A stretch of DNA of 16,853 nt from DATAPE01 sp034667545 (GCA_034667545.1 JAXDJR010000138.1:1-16853); one strand, 5' to 3'. Positions 1 to 7,535 are shown, counted from the stretch's first letter. A program made the numbers and translations. The notes: generated by a model from the sequence alone, not told the origin.

Positions 1-339
1 ACTCTGGCGGGATCCTCGGCAGCCGTGCGCAGCGAGCATGTTTCTCAAGCCGCAGCTGAGAATGACCTGACAGCTTGCACGGTGTTGCAACGGGCAGGTC
101 ATTCGCTTGGCATCGGGCTCTCGAACGTCGTTAACCTCTTTGACCCGCAGGTCATCGTTCTGGGAGGCGGCCTCGTCCAGGTCGGCGAGCCTTACCTCGG
201 ACCGGCGCGCGACCAGCTCTTCAAGATGACGACCGAGCAGCACCGCCGGCCGAAGCGGCTCGATGTGACTTCGCTCGGGCACGACGCCGGCATCCTGGGG
301 GCCGCGGCCCTCGCGTTCGATCTCCTGGAGGCCGCATGA
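1..339 (+). CDS. ROK-family sugar kinase (glucokinase-like), C-terminal part
   Basis: The reading frame is open from the first base of the window, so the gene starts upstream and only its last 112 residues are seen. They match the C-terminal lobe of ROK kinases, cytosolic enzymes that phosphorylate hexoses such as glucose with ATP. Visible signs are the helix GHSLGIGLSNVVNLFDP followed by VIVLGGG, the usual nucleotide-binding glycine turn, and a closing DAGILGAAALA segment. The sugar-binding and zinc-binding motifs lie upstream and cannot be checked, so substrate is unknown; a ROK transcriptional repressor is less likely but not excluded. Its TGA overlaps the ATG of the next gene (ATGA), which suggests translational coupling. 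Confidence 0.85.
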   Translation, partial: TLAGSSAAVRSEHVSQAAAENDLTACTVLQRAGHSLGIGLSNVVNLFDPQVIVLGGGLVQVGEPYLGPARDQLFKMTTEQHRRPKRLDVTSLGHDAGILGAAALAFDLLEAA

Positions 340-752
340 ACGACCCCGGCGGCGAGCTCCACCGGCTGCCGCATGCGGCTTCGGGCGAGCAGACTGATCT
401 GAAGGAATATCTGCTCCTGCTGCCCCGCCTGGCGAGACTGATCTGGCGCCTGACGCGCGATCCGCGCGTACCGGCGCGCAGCAAAGCGATCCTCGTGTTG
501 CTCGGCGCGTACATCGTGTCGCCTGTGGACCTGATCCCGGACTTCATCCCGGGCTTGGGCCAGCTGGACGACATCGTGGTCGCAGCATTCGCTCTCGATC
601 AGATCATCAATCGCATCCCGGACCACATAGTGCGCGAGCACTGGGACGGCGATGAAGATGTCCTTCAGCTGGTCCGCGAGATCCTGGACATCTCCACTAC
701 GTTCATGCCGAAGTGGCTCAAGAGCAGACTCGGGCCGACCTCTTCTTCTTGA
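336..752 (+). CDS. DUF1232 (YkvA-type) small protein
   Basis: This 138-residue protein carries the DUF1232 signature near residues 52-72: a hydrophobic stretch ILVLLGAYIVSPVDLIPDF running into IPGLGQLDD. The SPxDLIPDFIPxLGxLDD core is the defining motif of the YkvA family, whose members are small, often membrane-associated and of unknown biochemical role. The segment before the motif is hydrophobic enough for one membrane contact. The N-terminal 25 residues are polar and the C-terminus ends in a serine run. The ATG overlaps the stop of the ROK kinase by four bases, so the two are probably co-translated. I assign the family only; no function follows from the context. Confidence 0.85.
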   Translation: MNDPGGELHRLPHAASGEQTDLKEYLLLLPRLARLIWRLTRDPRVPARSKAILVLLGAYIVSPVDLIPDFIPGLGQLDDIVVAAFALDQIINRIPDHIVREHWDGDEDVLQLVREILDISTTFMPKWLKSRLGPTSSS

Positions 753-786
753 CGGAGCCCATCACAGCTCGGCCCCCTCGGTCGCG

Positions 787-1566
787 ATGACAGGTGGCGG
801 TTCGGTCTTGGCACTGGTCCTCATGGAGTGGGGGATCGGCTGGATCGGCGCTGCGGCGTGGAGCCAATCCTGGAACGTCATCCGACGTGGTCATTTCCGC
901 ATCACAGCGTCGATCACTTTCGTTCTGGCCATTGCCGGGGCTCTTGCGCTGCGAGGGGCATCCACATCGACTGCCACCGACGAGTTGGCCCTTGGGTTCG
1001 CCGTCGCAGCGTTCCTTTATCTGCTCGTTCAGTATGTGCGCAGTGATGTCGCCGGTGTCGTTGCCGGCGGTGTCGCGACCATCTTGGGGCTGGGTGCATT
1101 GATCGCGGCAACGGGCATGATCGCAGGCTGGCCGCAGCTCTTGGCTGCTGTGGAGCTGATCGCGGGGGCCGCGCTGCTTGGAGGGGTGACGAACGGCATG
1201 ATGCTCGGGCACTGGTACCTGAACCAACCTGGACTGAAGCCTTGGGCGCTCGCTCGGCTCACCGACCTATCGGTCGGCGCAACTGTCGCTGCCGGCGTGG
1301 CCGGGTTGCTGGCGGTGCGGTTGCTGGCGGGCGCCTCCACCACCGGAGCTGCTCTTGGACTTCCCAGTTTCGGTGGATCGTTCGGCCTCGGCTTCTATCT
1401 GGTGTGGGCAGTCTTGATCGTCTTCACCGGTGCGGTGCTCTTGGGGGCCCGTCGGTGCGTCCAGATCAGGTCGATCCAATCGGCCACGGGTCTCTACTAT
1501 GTCGCGCTCCTGACAGCAGGGGTCGCCGAATTCCTGGTCAGATATCTGATGGTGAATGCGAAATGA
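787..1566 (+). CDS. Eight-helix integral membrane protein, function unknown
   Basis: This is a 259-residue, very hydrophobic protein with about eight predicted membrane helices, the first beginning near residue 6 and the last ending near residue 255. I chose ATG 787 because upstream sequence in this frame lies inside the DUF1232 gene and is not hydrophobic; ATG 826 is a less likely alternative because it would cut the first helix. The most distinctive stretch is NGMMLGHWYLNQPGL at the end of helix five, where a His-Trp-Tyr group sits at the membrane boundary. A buried histidine could bind haem, metal or quinone, but that is inference. The stop overlaps the start of the LLM oxidoreductase (ATGA), so the two are probably made together. 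I do not recognise a named family. Confidence 0.75.
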   Translation: MTGGGSVLALVLMEWGIGWIGAAAWSQSWNVIRRGHFRITASITFVLAIAGALALRGASTSTATDELALGFAVAAFLYLLVQYVRSDVAGVVAGGVATILGLGALIAATGMIAGWPQLLAAVELIAGAALLGGVTNGMMLGHWYLNQPGLKPWALARLTDLSVGATVAAGVAGLLAVRLLAGASTTGAALGLPSFGGSFGLGFYLVWAVLIVFTGAVLLGARRCVQIRSIQSATGLYYVALLTAGVAEFLVRYLMVNAK

Positions 1567-2459
1567 AAGAACTCATGGTGGGAGTGAGCCTCCCGCAGTT
1601 CACGGCCGAGCCGCAGGTGATGCTAGACGGCGTGCGGCGAGCAGAAGCCGCAGGATTTGATTCCGTCTGGCTGTTCGATCATCTATGGCCGCTGGGCCGA
1701 AAGGATCGCCCGATCCTCGAATGCTGGAGCTGCTTGGCGTGGCTGGCGGCAATCACCGAACACATCCAGGTGGGGACTCTGGTGACGAGGTCATCTCTCC
1801 GCCATCCCGCGGTGTTGGCCAAGATGGCCGCTACGGTTGGGGAGATCGCGCCCGGAAGATCGATCGTAGGTATCGGCAGCGGCGATCAAGCCAGTCGACC
1901 GGAGAACGAGGCTTTCGGCATCCCGTACTACCGCGGCGACGAACGCATCGATCAGCTTGTCTCGACGGTGAAAGTGCTGAGCCGTTACCTGAATGAGCCT
2001 TCGGTGAGCCACCACGATGACTTCGCCGCGATCGAGGGATTGCCCACGAGCCCCCGCTCACATCCGCCCCCGCGCATCTGGGTAGGGGGCCGATCGGAAC
2101 AGGTGCTGGAGGTTGCCGGCAAAGAGGCCGACGGGTGGAACGGGTGGGGGGGAACCCCGGAGGACTTCGCCGCCGGCGCGCAATTGGTCCTGGACTACTC
2201 AGGTGGCCGCCCGATCGAGTTCTCCTGGGGCGGGCAAGTGATCTTGGGAAACAGCGACAGCGACGCCCAGGCCAAGCTTGCGGGCCGCGATCCAAAGCAT
2301 TTCGTCGTGGGTGCTGCGGACACCGTGGCCGCCCAGTTGCAGGCGTTCGTTGACGCGGGGGCGCGGCACCTCGTGATCGCATTCCCGGACGCCGGAACGG
2401 CAGGGACCTACGAGACCTTTGCCGAAAAAGTCGTGCCACTGCTGGCCGCGGGAGCGTGA
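1563..2459 (+). CDS. LLM-class (luciferase-like) oxidoreductase, probably F420-dependent
   Basis: The 298-residue product is a luciferase-like TIM-barrel oxidoreductase. Typical blocks are GVSLPQF at the N-terminus, AEAAGFDSVWLFDHL (about residues 30-44), WLAAITEHIQVGTLVTRSSLRHP ending the next barrel turns (written here as the WLAAITEHIQVGT and LRHPAVLAK motifs), IVGIGSGD, and PPPRIWVGG near the middle. In actinobacteria most proteins with this pattern use deazaflavin F420 rather than FMN, which is why I lean that way; the sequence alone does not prove the cofactor, and no F420-synthesis gene lies in the window. The substrate is unknown. ATG 1563 is chosen because it overlaps the upstream stop and gives a standard N-terminus; longer versions run into the membrane-protein gene. 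Confidence 0.85.
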   Translation: MKELMVGVSLPQFTAEPQVMLDGVRRAEAAGFDSVWLFDHLWPLGRKDRPILECWSCLAWLAAITEHIQVGTLVTRSSLRHPAVLAKMAATVGEIAPGRSIVGIGSGDQASRPENEAFGIPYYRGDERIDQLVSTVKVLSRYLNEPSVSHHDDFAAIEGLPTSPRSHPPPRIWVGGRSEQVLEVAGKEADGWNGWGGTPEDFAAGAQLVLDYSGGRPIEFSWGGQVILGNSDSDAQAKLAGRDPKHFVVGAADTVAAQLQAFVDAGARHLVIAFPDAGTAGTYETFAEKVVPLLAAGA

Positions 2460-2511
2460 TGCCTGGGCGGACCCTCTCCGCAACCCGCCCGATCGTCGCA
2501 GGACCATCAGG

Positions 2512-3171
2512 GTGCAGGCGCCCGACCACCTGGAGGCTCTGATCACCCGCATCTTTCTGATCCGGCATGGAGCCACGGAGTGGAACCGCGCCAAACTCGC
2601 TCAGGGTCACGCCGACATCGACCTCAACGACGAGGGCCGGGCGCAGGCGGTGGACAGCGCACGCAGGCTCGCGGCCGAGGACATCGCGGCTATCTATTCA
2701 AGCGATCTGGGACGGTCTCTGGCGACGGCACGCGCGATCGCCGAGCCCCACGGGTTGAGAGTGATCGCCGATCCCGACCTGCGAGAGGTAGATCAGGGTG
2801 AATGGACAGGGCTGCACGTCGATGAGATCGCTCGGCGATGGCCCGATCTATGGGGCGACAACAGGCATCACACGACGCGGCCGGGGGGAGAGGGACCCCA
2901 AGAGGTTCGCGAGCGTGCCCTTGCTGCGCTGGCGCGCATCGTTAAGGACCATCCTGAGGGCTCGGTAGCTGTGGTCAGCCACGGAGGGACCATCCGCTGG
3001 ATCAGCGCGGAGGCGCTCGGTTACGACGACAGAGCTTCGGCCCGCATCCGCGGCGTCGCCAACGGGGGCATCGTTTCTCTCCACGCTTCTCTTGAAGATG
3101 GCAGGCTCGCTTTGAGTGATCTCCACCGACTCGACGGCGCCGCTACGGATCTGGACGATCCGAACGACTAG
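2512..3171 (+). CDS. Histidine phosphatase superfamily (phosphoglycerate mutase-like) protein
   Basis: The product (219 residues from GTG 2512) is a cytosolic histidine phosphatase. The catalytic motif LIRHGATEWN (His near residue 19) is followed by SSDLGRSLATA, the acid-base segment LREVDQGEWTG, and the second histidine motif VSHGGTIRW. This layout matches cobC/gpmB-type phosphatases, which remove phosphate from small molecules through a phosphohistidine; the substrate cannot be read from sequence. The frame is open back into the LLM gene, and GTG 2512 with an AGGA about nine bases upstream is the best start; a CTG at about 2539 would also leave the catalytic core intact. It follows the LLM gene by 52 bases, probably in the same transcript. 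Confidence 0.85.
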   Translation: MQAPDHLEALITRIFLIRHGATEWNRAKLAQGHADIDLNDEGRAQAVDSARRLAAEDIAAIYSSDLGRSLATARAIAEPHGLRVIADPDLREVDQGEWTGLHVDEIARRWPDLWGDNRHHTTRPGGEGPQEVRERALAALARIVKDHPEGSVAVVSHGGTIRWISAEALGYDDRASARIRGVANGGIVSLHASLEDGRLALSDLHRLDGAATDLDDPND

Positions 3172-3777
3172 CTACCTGGCGAGCACCCCGCGCAAACAGA
3201 AGGCGACAGCTTCATCTGCGAGCTGCGGCCGTTGGTCCGCAGCTTCGCCGGCGGTTCCGAAATACGTCTCCACGAAATGAAAGATGGCTCCGGTGATCGC
3301 GTGTGCCATCAACTCTGGATCCCCGTGGCGCAGCTTTCCGGCGGCCATGCCCTCCTTGATGTGGATCGCGGTGTCCGCTACCACGATCTCTTCTCCTCGG
3401 TTCACGAGTCCCGAGAACTCGTCATAGCGCTGCGCGATCCGGATGACCTCGAGCAGACCGGGGCTTTCACGGAAGAACTCGATGGAGGCACGGATACCTT
3501 GTTCGATCCTGATCACCGGATCTGCTGCTTTACCGATGGCCGAGCTCTGCGCCCGCCTGAGTTTCAACAGCGAGTCCTGCAGCAGCTCGGCGAACAATGC
3601 TTCCTTGGATTCGAAATACCAATAAAAGACACCTTTGCCCACACCCAATGTGTCACAGACATCGCCCACGGTGGTGCCGTGGTATCCCTGTTCGGCGAAC
3701 AGACGAAGCGCTACCGCGATGATCTGCTGTCGCCGTCTGGAGCCTCGTTTGGTGAGCTTTCGAGCTGCCTGCTGCAT
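3172..3777 (-). CDS. TetR/AcrR-family transcriptional regulator
   Basis: This is a 201-residue TetR-type repressor. The N-terminal DNA-binding domain shows the standard order: IIAVALRLFAEQGYHGTTVG, then the helix-turn-helix DVCDTLGVGKGVFYWYF (about residues 39-55), then SKEALF. The C-terminal ligand domain (residues 65-201) is helical and not recognisable by ligand. It is divergent from the cDPG-synthetase-like GTPase with 57 bases between start codons, so autoregulation and control of that neighbour are plausible, although I see no clean palindromic operator in the gap. No Shine-Dalgarno precedes the ATG; a TAGTCT hexamer ends six bases before it, fitting a leaderless transcript. Its stop abuts the stop of the phosphatase gene. 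Confidence 0.9.
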   Translation of the reverse strand: MQQAARKLTKRGSRRRQQIIAVALRLFAEQGYHGTTVGDVCDTLGVGKGVFYWYFESKEALFAELLQDSLLKLRRAQSSAIGKAADPVIRIEQGIRASIEFFRESPGLLEVIRIAQRYDEFSGLVNRGEEIVVADTAIHIKEGMAAGKLRHGDPELMAHAITGAIFHFVETYFGTAGEAADQRPQLADEAVAFCLRGVLAR

Positions 3778-3783
3778 GAGCCA

Positions 3784-3789
3784 AGACTA
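3784..3789 (-). promoter_or_regulatory. Putative -10 of a leaderless promoter for the TetR gene
   Basis: On the minus strand TAGTCT stands six bases before the ATG at 3777, with no ribosome binding site between. The segment TAGTCTTGGCTCATG is nearly identical to the one before the DUF72 gene (TAGGCTTGGCCCATG). I see no convincing -35 hexamer at normal spacing. Confidence 0.45.
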
Positions 3790-3819
3790 GAGCCAGCAGG
3801 CCCAGGCGGGTCAGGGCTG

Positions 3820-3825
3820 TAAGCT
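3820..3825 (+). promoter_or_regulatory. Putative -10 before the cDPG-synthetase-like gene
   Basis: TAAGCT lies nine bases before ATG 3835 and there is no Shine-Dalgarno between them, so the transcript may be leaderless or have a leader of only a few bases. No clear -35 element is visible. Confidence 0.3.
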
Positions 3826-3834
3826 GCCGCCTCG

Positions 3835-5169
3835 ATGACCAGCTCACAGGACAAAAGACGCAAGGTCTTGATCGTGGGGGCCGCCGGCCGCGACTTCCAT
3901 AACTTCAATGTCCATTACCGGGACGACCCAAATTATGAAGTGGTCGGCTTCACCGCAACCCAGATCCCAGGCATCGACGATCGCCGCTATCCCAGCGAGC
4001 TCGCGGGTTCCCGCTACCCCCATGGCATCCCGATCCACCCCGAGGAGGAGCTGGAGTCTCTGGTGCGCGATCTCGATGTCGACGAGGTCGTCTTTTCCTA
4101 TTCGGACGTGTCACACGAGACCGTGATGCACATCGGCTCACGGGCCCTGGCGGCGGGGGCGGATTACGTGCTTCTCGGCCCCCGCTCCACGATGATCCAG
4201 GCCGAGGTTCCGGTGGTTGCGGTGTGCGCGGTGCGAACGGGGTCGGGGAAGTCGCAGACCACGCGCGCGGTCAGCCGGATCTTGAAGGCTGCCGGCAAGA
4301 AGATCGCGGTGGTGCGCCATCCGATGCCCTACGGGGACATGACCAAACAGATCGCACAGCGTTTCGAGACCTCCCAAGACCTCATCGACGCCGACTGCAC
4401 CATCGAAGAGCGGGAAGAGTACGAGCCGCATCTCGCGGCGGGCTCGATCGTCTACGCGGGAATCGATTACGGCGAGATCATCAGCAGGGCTCAGAAGGAA
4501 GCCGACATCGTCCTGTGGGACGGCGGCAACAACGACCTTCCTTTCTACAAGCCCGATGTCCACATCACCGTGGCCGATGCCCTTCGCGTTGGTCATGAGA
4601 CGACGTACCACCCGGGTGAGGCGAACCTGCGGATGGCCGATGTCGTGATCATCAACAAGGTCGACTCAGCCAAGATCGGAGATGTCGAAAAGCTGCGTTC
4701 GACGATCGAAGCTCTCAACCCGAAGGCCATCATCATCGAGGCGCACAGTCCGATCTCGCTCGACGATGGACCGGACATCAAAGGCAAGAAGGTCCTGGTC
4801 GTCGAAGACGGCCCGACGTTGACCCATGGCGAGATGACCTACGGCGCCGGCGTGGTGGCAGCGCGCCGTGCGGGAGCCGCGTCGATGGTCGACCCGCGGC
4901 AGTGGGCTGCCGGGACCATCAAGCAGGTCTACGAGAAGTATCCGCACATCGGCCACCTCCTGCCTGCGATGGGGTATTCCGACCAGCAGAGACAGGATCT
5001 GGCAGACACGATCAACGCCTCTGACGCCGACGTGGTGCTCATCGCAACGCCGATCGACCTGCGGAAGGTGTGCGACATCCACAAGCCGGTGGTGCGCGCG
5101 TCCTACGAGCTCGAAGAGGTCTCGACACCCAACCTGAAAGAGGTTCTCACCGAGCGCCTGGGGCTGTAG
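3835..5169 (+). CDS. Cyclic 2,3-diphosphoglycerate synthetase-family GTPase/ligase
   Basis: The 444-residue product matches the family of archaeal cyclic 2,3-diphosphoglycerate synthetase (CpgS), which makes the thermoprotectant cDPG from 2,3-diphosphoglycerate with ATP. It has an N-terminal nucleotide-binding fold (VLIVGAAGRDFHNFN, residues 11-25), a central P-loop TGSGKSQT (135-142), a Walker B-like segment IVLWDGGNND (225-234), an NKVD guanine-type motif (274-277) and the closing block GYSDQQRQDL...ATPIDL. The length equals that of the archaeal enzymes. Bacteria carrying this family do not generally make cDPG, so the real reaction here is uncertain and the archaeal name should be treated as a family label. 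The gene is divergent from a TetR regulator and is followed after four bases by a 73-residue ORF. Confidence 0.8.
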   Translation: MTSSQDKRRKVLIVGAAGRDFHNFNVHYRDDPNYEVVGFTATQIPGIDDRRYPSELAGSRYPHGIPIHPEEELESLVRDLDVDEVVFSYSDVSHETVMHIGSRALAAGADYVLLGPRSTMIQAEVPVVAVCAVRTGSGKSQTTRAVSRILKAAGKKIAVVRHPMPYGDMTKQIAQRFETSQDLIDADCTIEEREEYEPHLAAGSIVYAGIDYGEIISRAQKEADIVLWDGGNNDLPFYKPDVHITVADALRVGHETTYHPGEANLRMADVVIINKVDSAKIGDVEKLRSTIEALNPKAIIIEAHSPISLDDGPDIKGKKVLVVEDGPTLTHGEMTYGAGVVAARRAGAASMVDPRQWAAGTIKQVYEKYPHIGHLLPAMGYSDQQRQDLADTINASDADVVLIATPIDLRKVCDIHKPVVRASYELEEVSTPNLKEVLTERLGL

Positions 5170-5173
5170 GAGC

Positions 5174-5395
5174 GTGGCCGACGGACCCTCGGAAGAGGAA
5201 GCCTCTCGCCGGAAGGATGGCCGTCAGAATTCGCTGGTTCACGAGCCCGTGACCGGCCCCGCGCCACCGTACGACAACAATCTCGTGGCGGACGCCAAGA
5301 TCACAGTCGTACAGCCCGACGGGCACACTCCGGTGCCGCGTTGGAACTCACGCGGCAAGCACGCGCTACCGAAACAGCACCGACCTACGCGCTAG
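5174..5395 (+). CDS. Small hypothetical protein, 73 aa
   Basis: This ORF fills the space between the GTPase and the convergent TIGR00300 gene. It starts with GTG four bases after the GTPase stop; an AGGAG lies at 5168-5172 but is too close to the GTG for a normal ribosome binding site, so initiation may depend on coupling. I counted about 74% G or C at third codon positions, similar to its coding neighbours. The product is polar and probably disordered at first (EEEASRRKDGRQN), then has a proline-rich centre (VTGPAPPYDNN) and a basic tail. It has no signal peptide, membrane helix or cysteine. I recognise no family. Its TAG shares bases with the stop of the opposite gene (CTAG). Confidence 0.5.
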   Translation: MADGPSEEEASRRKDGRQNSLVHEPVTGPAPPYDNNLVADAKITVVQPDGHTPVPRWNSRGKHALPKQHRPTR

Positions 5396-6687
5396 CCGCG
5401 CGTACGTGACGCCGCCAGCCTCACTCTTTCGTCCTTGCTCGGCCGCTGTACCTCGTCGGGCGCAAGCAGTTCGGCAAGTTCGCGGATGAACAATCCGACA
5501 TCGGTGATGATGCCCATCGATTGCCACGACCCCCGGTCCATCAATTTCGTCACCGTGGCCTGATTGATGTCCACGCAGACCAACGGCACCGATGCGGGCA
5601 AGCAGTTTCCCGTGGCGATCCCGTGAAGCATCGTTCCCACAACGATGCAGAACCCGATCGGCTTTCCGTCCTTGCCCCAGATGATCTCCCGCAGGCGGCG
5701 CTGCACTTCGGTCATGTCACTCACGACCTCCGGCAGGGGGCCATCATCCCGAACGCTGCCACCGAACAGATACTCGCAACCGTGCTTCACGAGGTGGTAG
5801 ACGATCCCGTCGGAGAAGATGCCTGCGTCGATCGCAGCTTTGAAGGAGCCATGTCGTCGAAGCTCGTTGATCGCGCGGATGTGGTGCTCGTGACCGTGCT
5901 CGGCGGGCACGCCCTGTGCCAGGTAGACCCCCAACGAGGTCCCGTAGATGTTCGATTCGATGTCGTGGGCGGCGACCCCGTTGCCTGCGAACAACGCGTG
6001 GACGTACCCAGCTCTGATCAAGGCGCACATGTCCGGCCCCGAGCCGGTGTGGACGCATGCAGGTCCTGCCACCCAGAGGATCCGCTCGCCGCGTTCCTTG
6101 ACCTCGCGCATCCTGTCGGCGACCTGTTCGACCAGCAGCGCCTTGGGCTTTTCGCTGGAGACATCGGACGACATGAATTCGAAACTCCGGCGTTCGTCTC
6201 CTCCGGGTTGCTCGAGCGGAATCACGCGAATGCCGAAACCACCCATCACGATCGACATGCCTTTCTGCACGTCGGCCATGGGGATCGTTCTGACCCGGCC
6301 CCCATCCACGACCAGCGCACAATCCATCTCGGGGCGTTCGACCCGCACCCACTTGCCATCTATCCGGACCTCAGTCTCTAGATTCGTCGTCGAATAGAAG
6401 CCCGGGGGGAGCGCGCCGTCCCTGTCTGCCTTCTCGAGGTCCGCGTCCTCGACCGTGTCGGCGTTGGCGCCGTGCTGGCCGAGCCGTTCGATCACGGCAA
6501 TGAGCTCGTCCTCGGACGCAGCGCTGACCTCGATGCGCGCTACGGAGGCGTCATCGCTCTTGGCCCCCACCTGCAGCTCGATGATCCGGAAGGTGGCACC
6601 GAGCTGAGTGATCTCGTCCAGAACCTTCGGGAGCGTCATCGAATCGAGGATGTTGCCTTCCAACGTGATCTTCTCGGATGCCGTCAC
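5392..6687 (-). CDS. TIGR00300-family protein (LOR/SDH domain, ornithine cyclodeaminase-like)
   Basis: The 431-residue product belongs to the TIGR00300 family. An N-terminal domain (EGNILDSMTLPKVLDEI, residues 10-26, then IIELQVGAKSDDASVARIEV near 35-54) precedes a larger domain with CVHTGSGPDM (211-220), ALIRAGYVHALFAGNGVAAH (222-241), DIESNIYGTSLG (242-253) and the C-terminal VCVDINQATVTKLMDRGS. The same domain forms the C-terminus of cyanobacterial AgrE/ArgZ, where it is tied to ornithine-to-proline conversion, and an archaeal relative has been described as an ornithine cyclodeaminase. Ornithine or arginine breakdown is therefore a reasonable guess, not a demonstrated role; the AgrE/ArgZ N-terminal dihydrolase domain is absent. 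The start overlaps the hydrolase stop by four bases. Confidence 0.85.
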   Translation of the reverse strand: MTASEKITLEGNILDSMTLPKVLDEITQLGATFRIIELQVGAKSDDASVARIEVSAASEDELIAVIERLGQHGANADTVEDADLEKADRDGALPPGFYSTTNLETEVRIDGKWVRVERPEMDCALVVDGGRVRTIPMADVQKGMSIVMGGFGIRVIPLEQPGGDERRSFEFMSSDVSSEKPKALLVEQVADRMREVKERGERILWVAGPACVHTGSGPDMCALIRAGYVHALFAGNGVAAHDIESNIYGTSLGVYLAQGVPAEHGHEHHIRAINELRRHGSFKAAIDAGIFSDGIVYHLVKHGCEYLFGGSVRDDGPLPEVVSDMTEVQRRLREIIWGKDGKPIGFCIVVGTMLHGIATGNCLPASVPLVCVDINQATVTKLMDRGSWQSMGIITDVGLFIRELAELLAPDEVQRPSKDERVRLAASRTRG

Positions 6688-7454
6688 GGGTTCTCCTCCC
6701 GGTTAGATAGCGCAGCTATGAAGTCATAAGTGCGTCTGAAAACCTCGTCTCGATCGACGTCGAGGGTGAGCACGTGATAACCCCGGTCGAGCCACACCAG
6801 TTCCTTCTGTGCCGACGAAACATTGTCGTGGATCGTATGGGCGTTATAGGGCCCGACGGTGTGGTCGTTATGACTGTGAAGGATGAGGATCGGACAGCGC
6901 ACCGCGGGTAGGAACGCCTTGGCCCTCTTCAGGAACCGAAGCATCCGGTGCGTAGCGGTAGTTGGCAACCGGTCGTACGAGATCTCCTCGGCCCCCGGGT
7001 CGGCGATGTCGTTGCCTGCACCCGCCAAGGACTCTGTGATCAAACGGATCAACCACGCGGCGAACCGGCGCGGGTCGCGAGTCTCGACCATCCCCGCGAT
7101 GGTGACGACACCGGCGACGCGCTCGGGGTGGCGAGCCGCCAGATCCAGCGCAAGCGCCGCTCCGAAGGACAGTCCGACCAGGAACACCTGCGGGCGGGTG
7201 GAGGCCATCGCGGTGAAGCTCTCGTCGACTGCGCCGATCCATTCCGCGGGCGTCCGAAGGTTGAGGTCCTGCCAGCTCGTCCCATGCCCCGGCAGGCGTG
7301 GCGCCGCGACGGCTATGCCCCGCCCGGCCAGGTACTCGCCCAGCTCCCGAAGCCCTTGGGGGCTGCCGGTGAAGCCGTGGACCAGAAGGGCGCCAACGGG
7401 GCCATCCCCCAAGGCGAAAGCCTCGGCGCCTTGCATGACCTCGACTTCTTGCAA
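6684..7454 (-). CDS. Alpha/beta-hydrolase, carboxylesterase (Est30-like) type
   Basis: The product (256 residues) is a single-domain alpha/beta-hydrolase. VGALLVHGFTGSP (about residues 20-32) gives the oxyanion-hole region, GLSFG holds the nucleophile Ser96, HSHNDHTVGP supplies Asp197 and GYHVLTLD supplies His227, so the catalytic triad is complete. The size and the N-terminal PGAE-like motif (QGAEAF) fit Est30-type carboxylesterases and monoacylglycerol lipase-like enzymes; the natural substrate is unknown. I prefer TTG 7454 because AGGAGG lies four bases upstream of it; ATG 7436 gives a protein six residues shorter and has no well-spaced site. The open frame continues further upstream through the opposite acyltransferase gene but that part is not coding. 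It overlaps the TIGR00300 start (ATGA), forming a two-gene operon. Confidence 0.85.
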   Translation of the reverse strand: MQEVEVMQGAEAFALGDGPVGALLVHGFTGSPQGLRELGEYLAGRGIAVAAPRLPGHGTSWQDLNLRTPAEWIGAVDESFTAMASTRPQVFLVGLSFGAALALDLAARHPERVAGVVTIAGMVETRDPRRFAAWLIRLITESLAGAGNDIADPGAEEISYDRLPTTATHRMLRFLKRAKAFLPAVRCPILILHSHNDHTVGPYNAHTIHDNVSSAQKELVWLDRGYHVLTLDVDRDEVFRRTYDFIAALSNREENP

Positions 7455-7535
7455 CGATCCTCCTGGGCGCCGGCGTAGTTGCGGTGAGAAGATGCAGCGA
7501 GCTCCTGCGCTGCCGCTGGAGACTTGTCTCGCCGC

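Noticed and set aside
1831..2610. 259-codon minus-strand frame across the LLM gene and phosphatase start
   Set aside because: The product is arginine- and proline-rich with no domain, typical of a shadow frame, and both plus-strand genes are well supported.
3778..3834. TetR operator palindrome between the divergent genes
   Set aside because: Only imperfect scattered inverted matches are present; none is convincing.
5521..6381. 286-codon + strand open frame opposite the TIGR00300 gene
   Set aside because: It lies wholly within a clear protein family on the other strand; its product has no recognisable domain and reflects high GC codon use.
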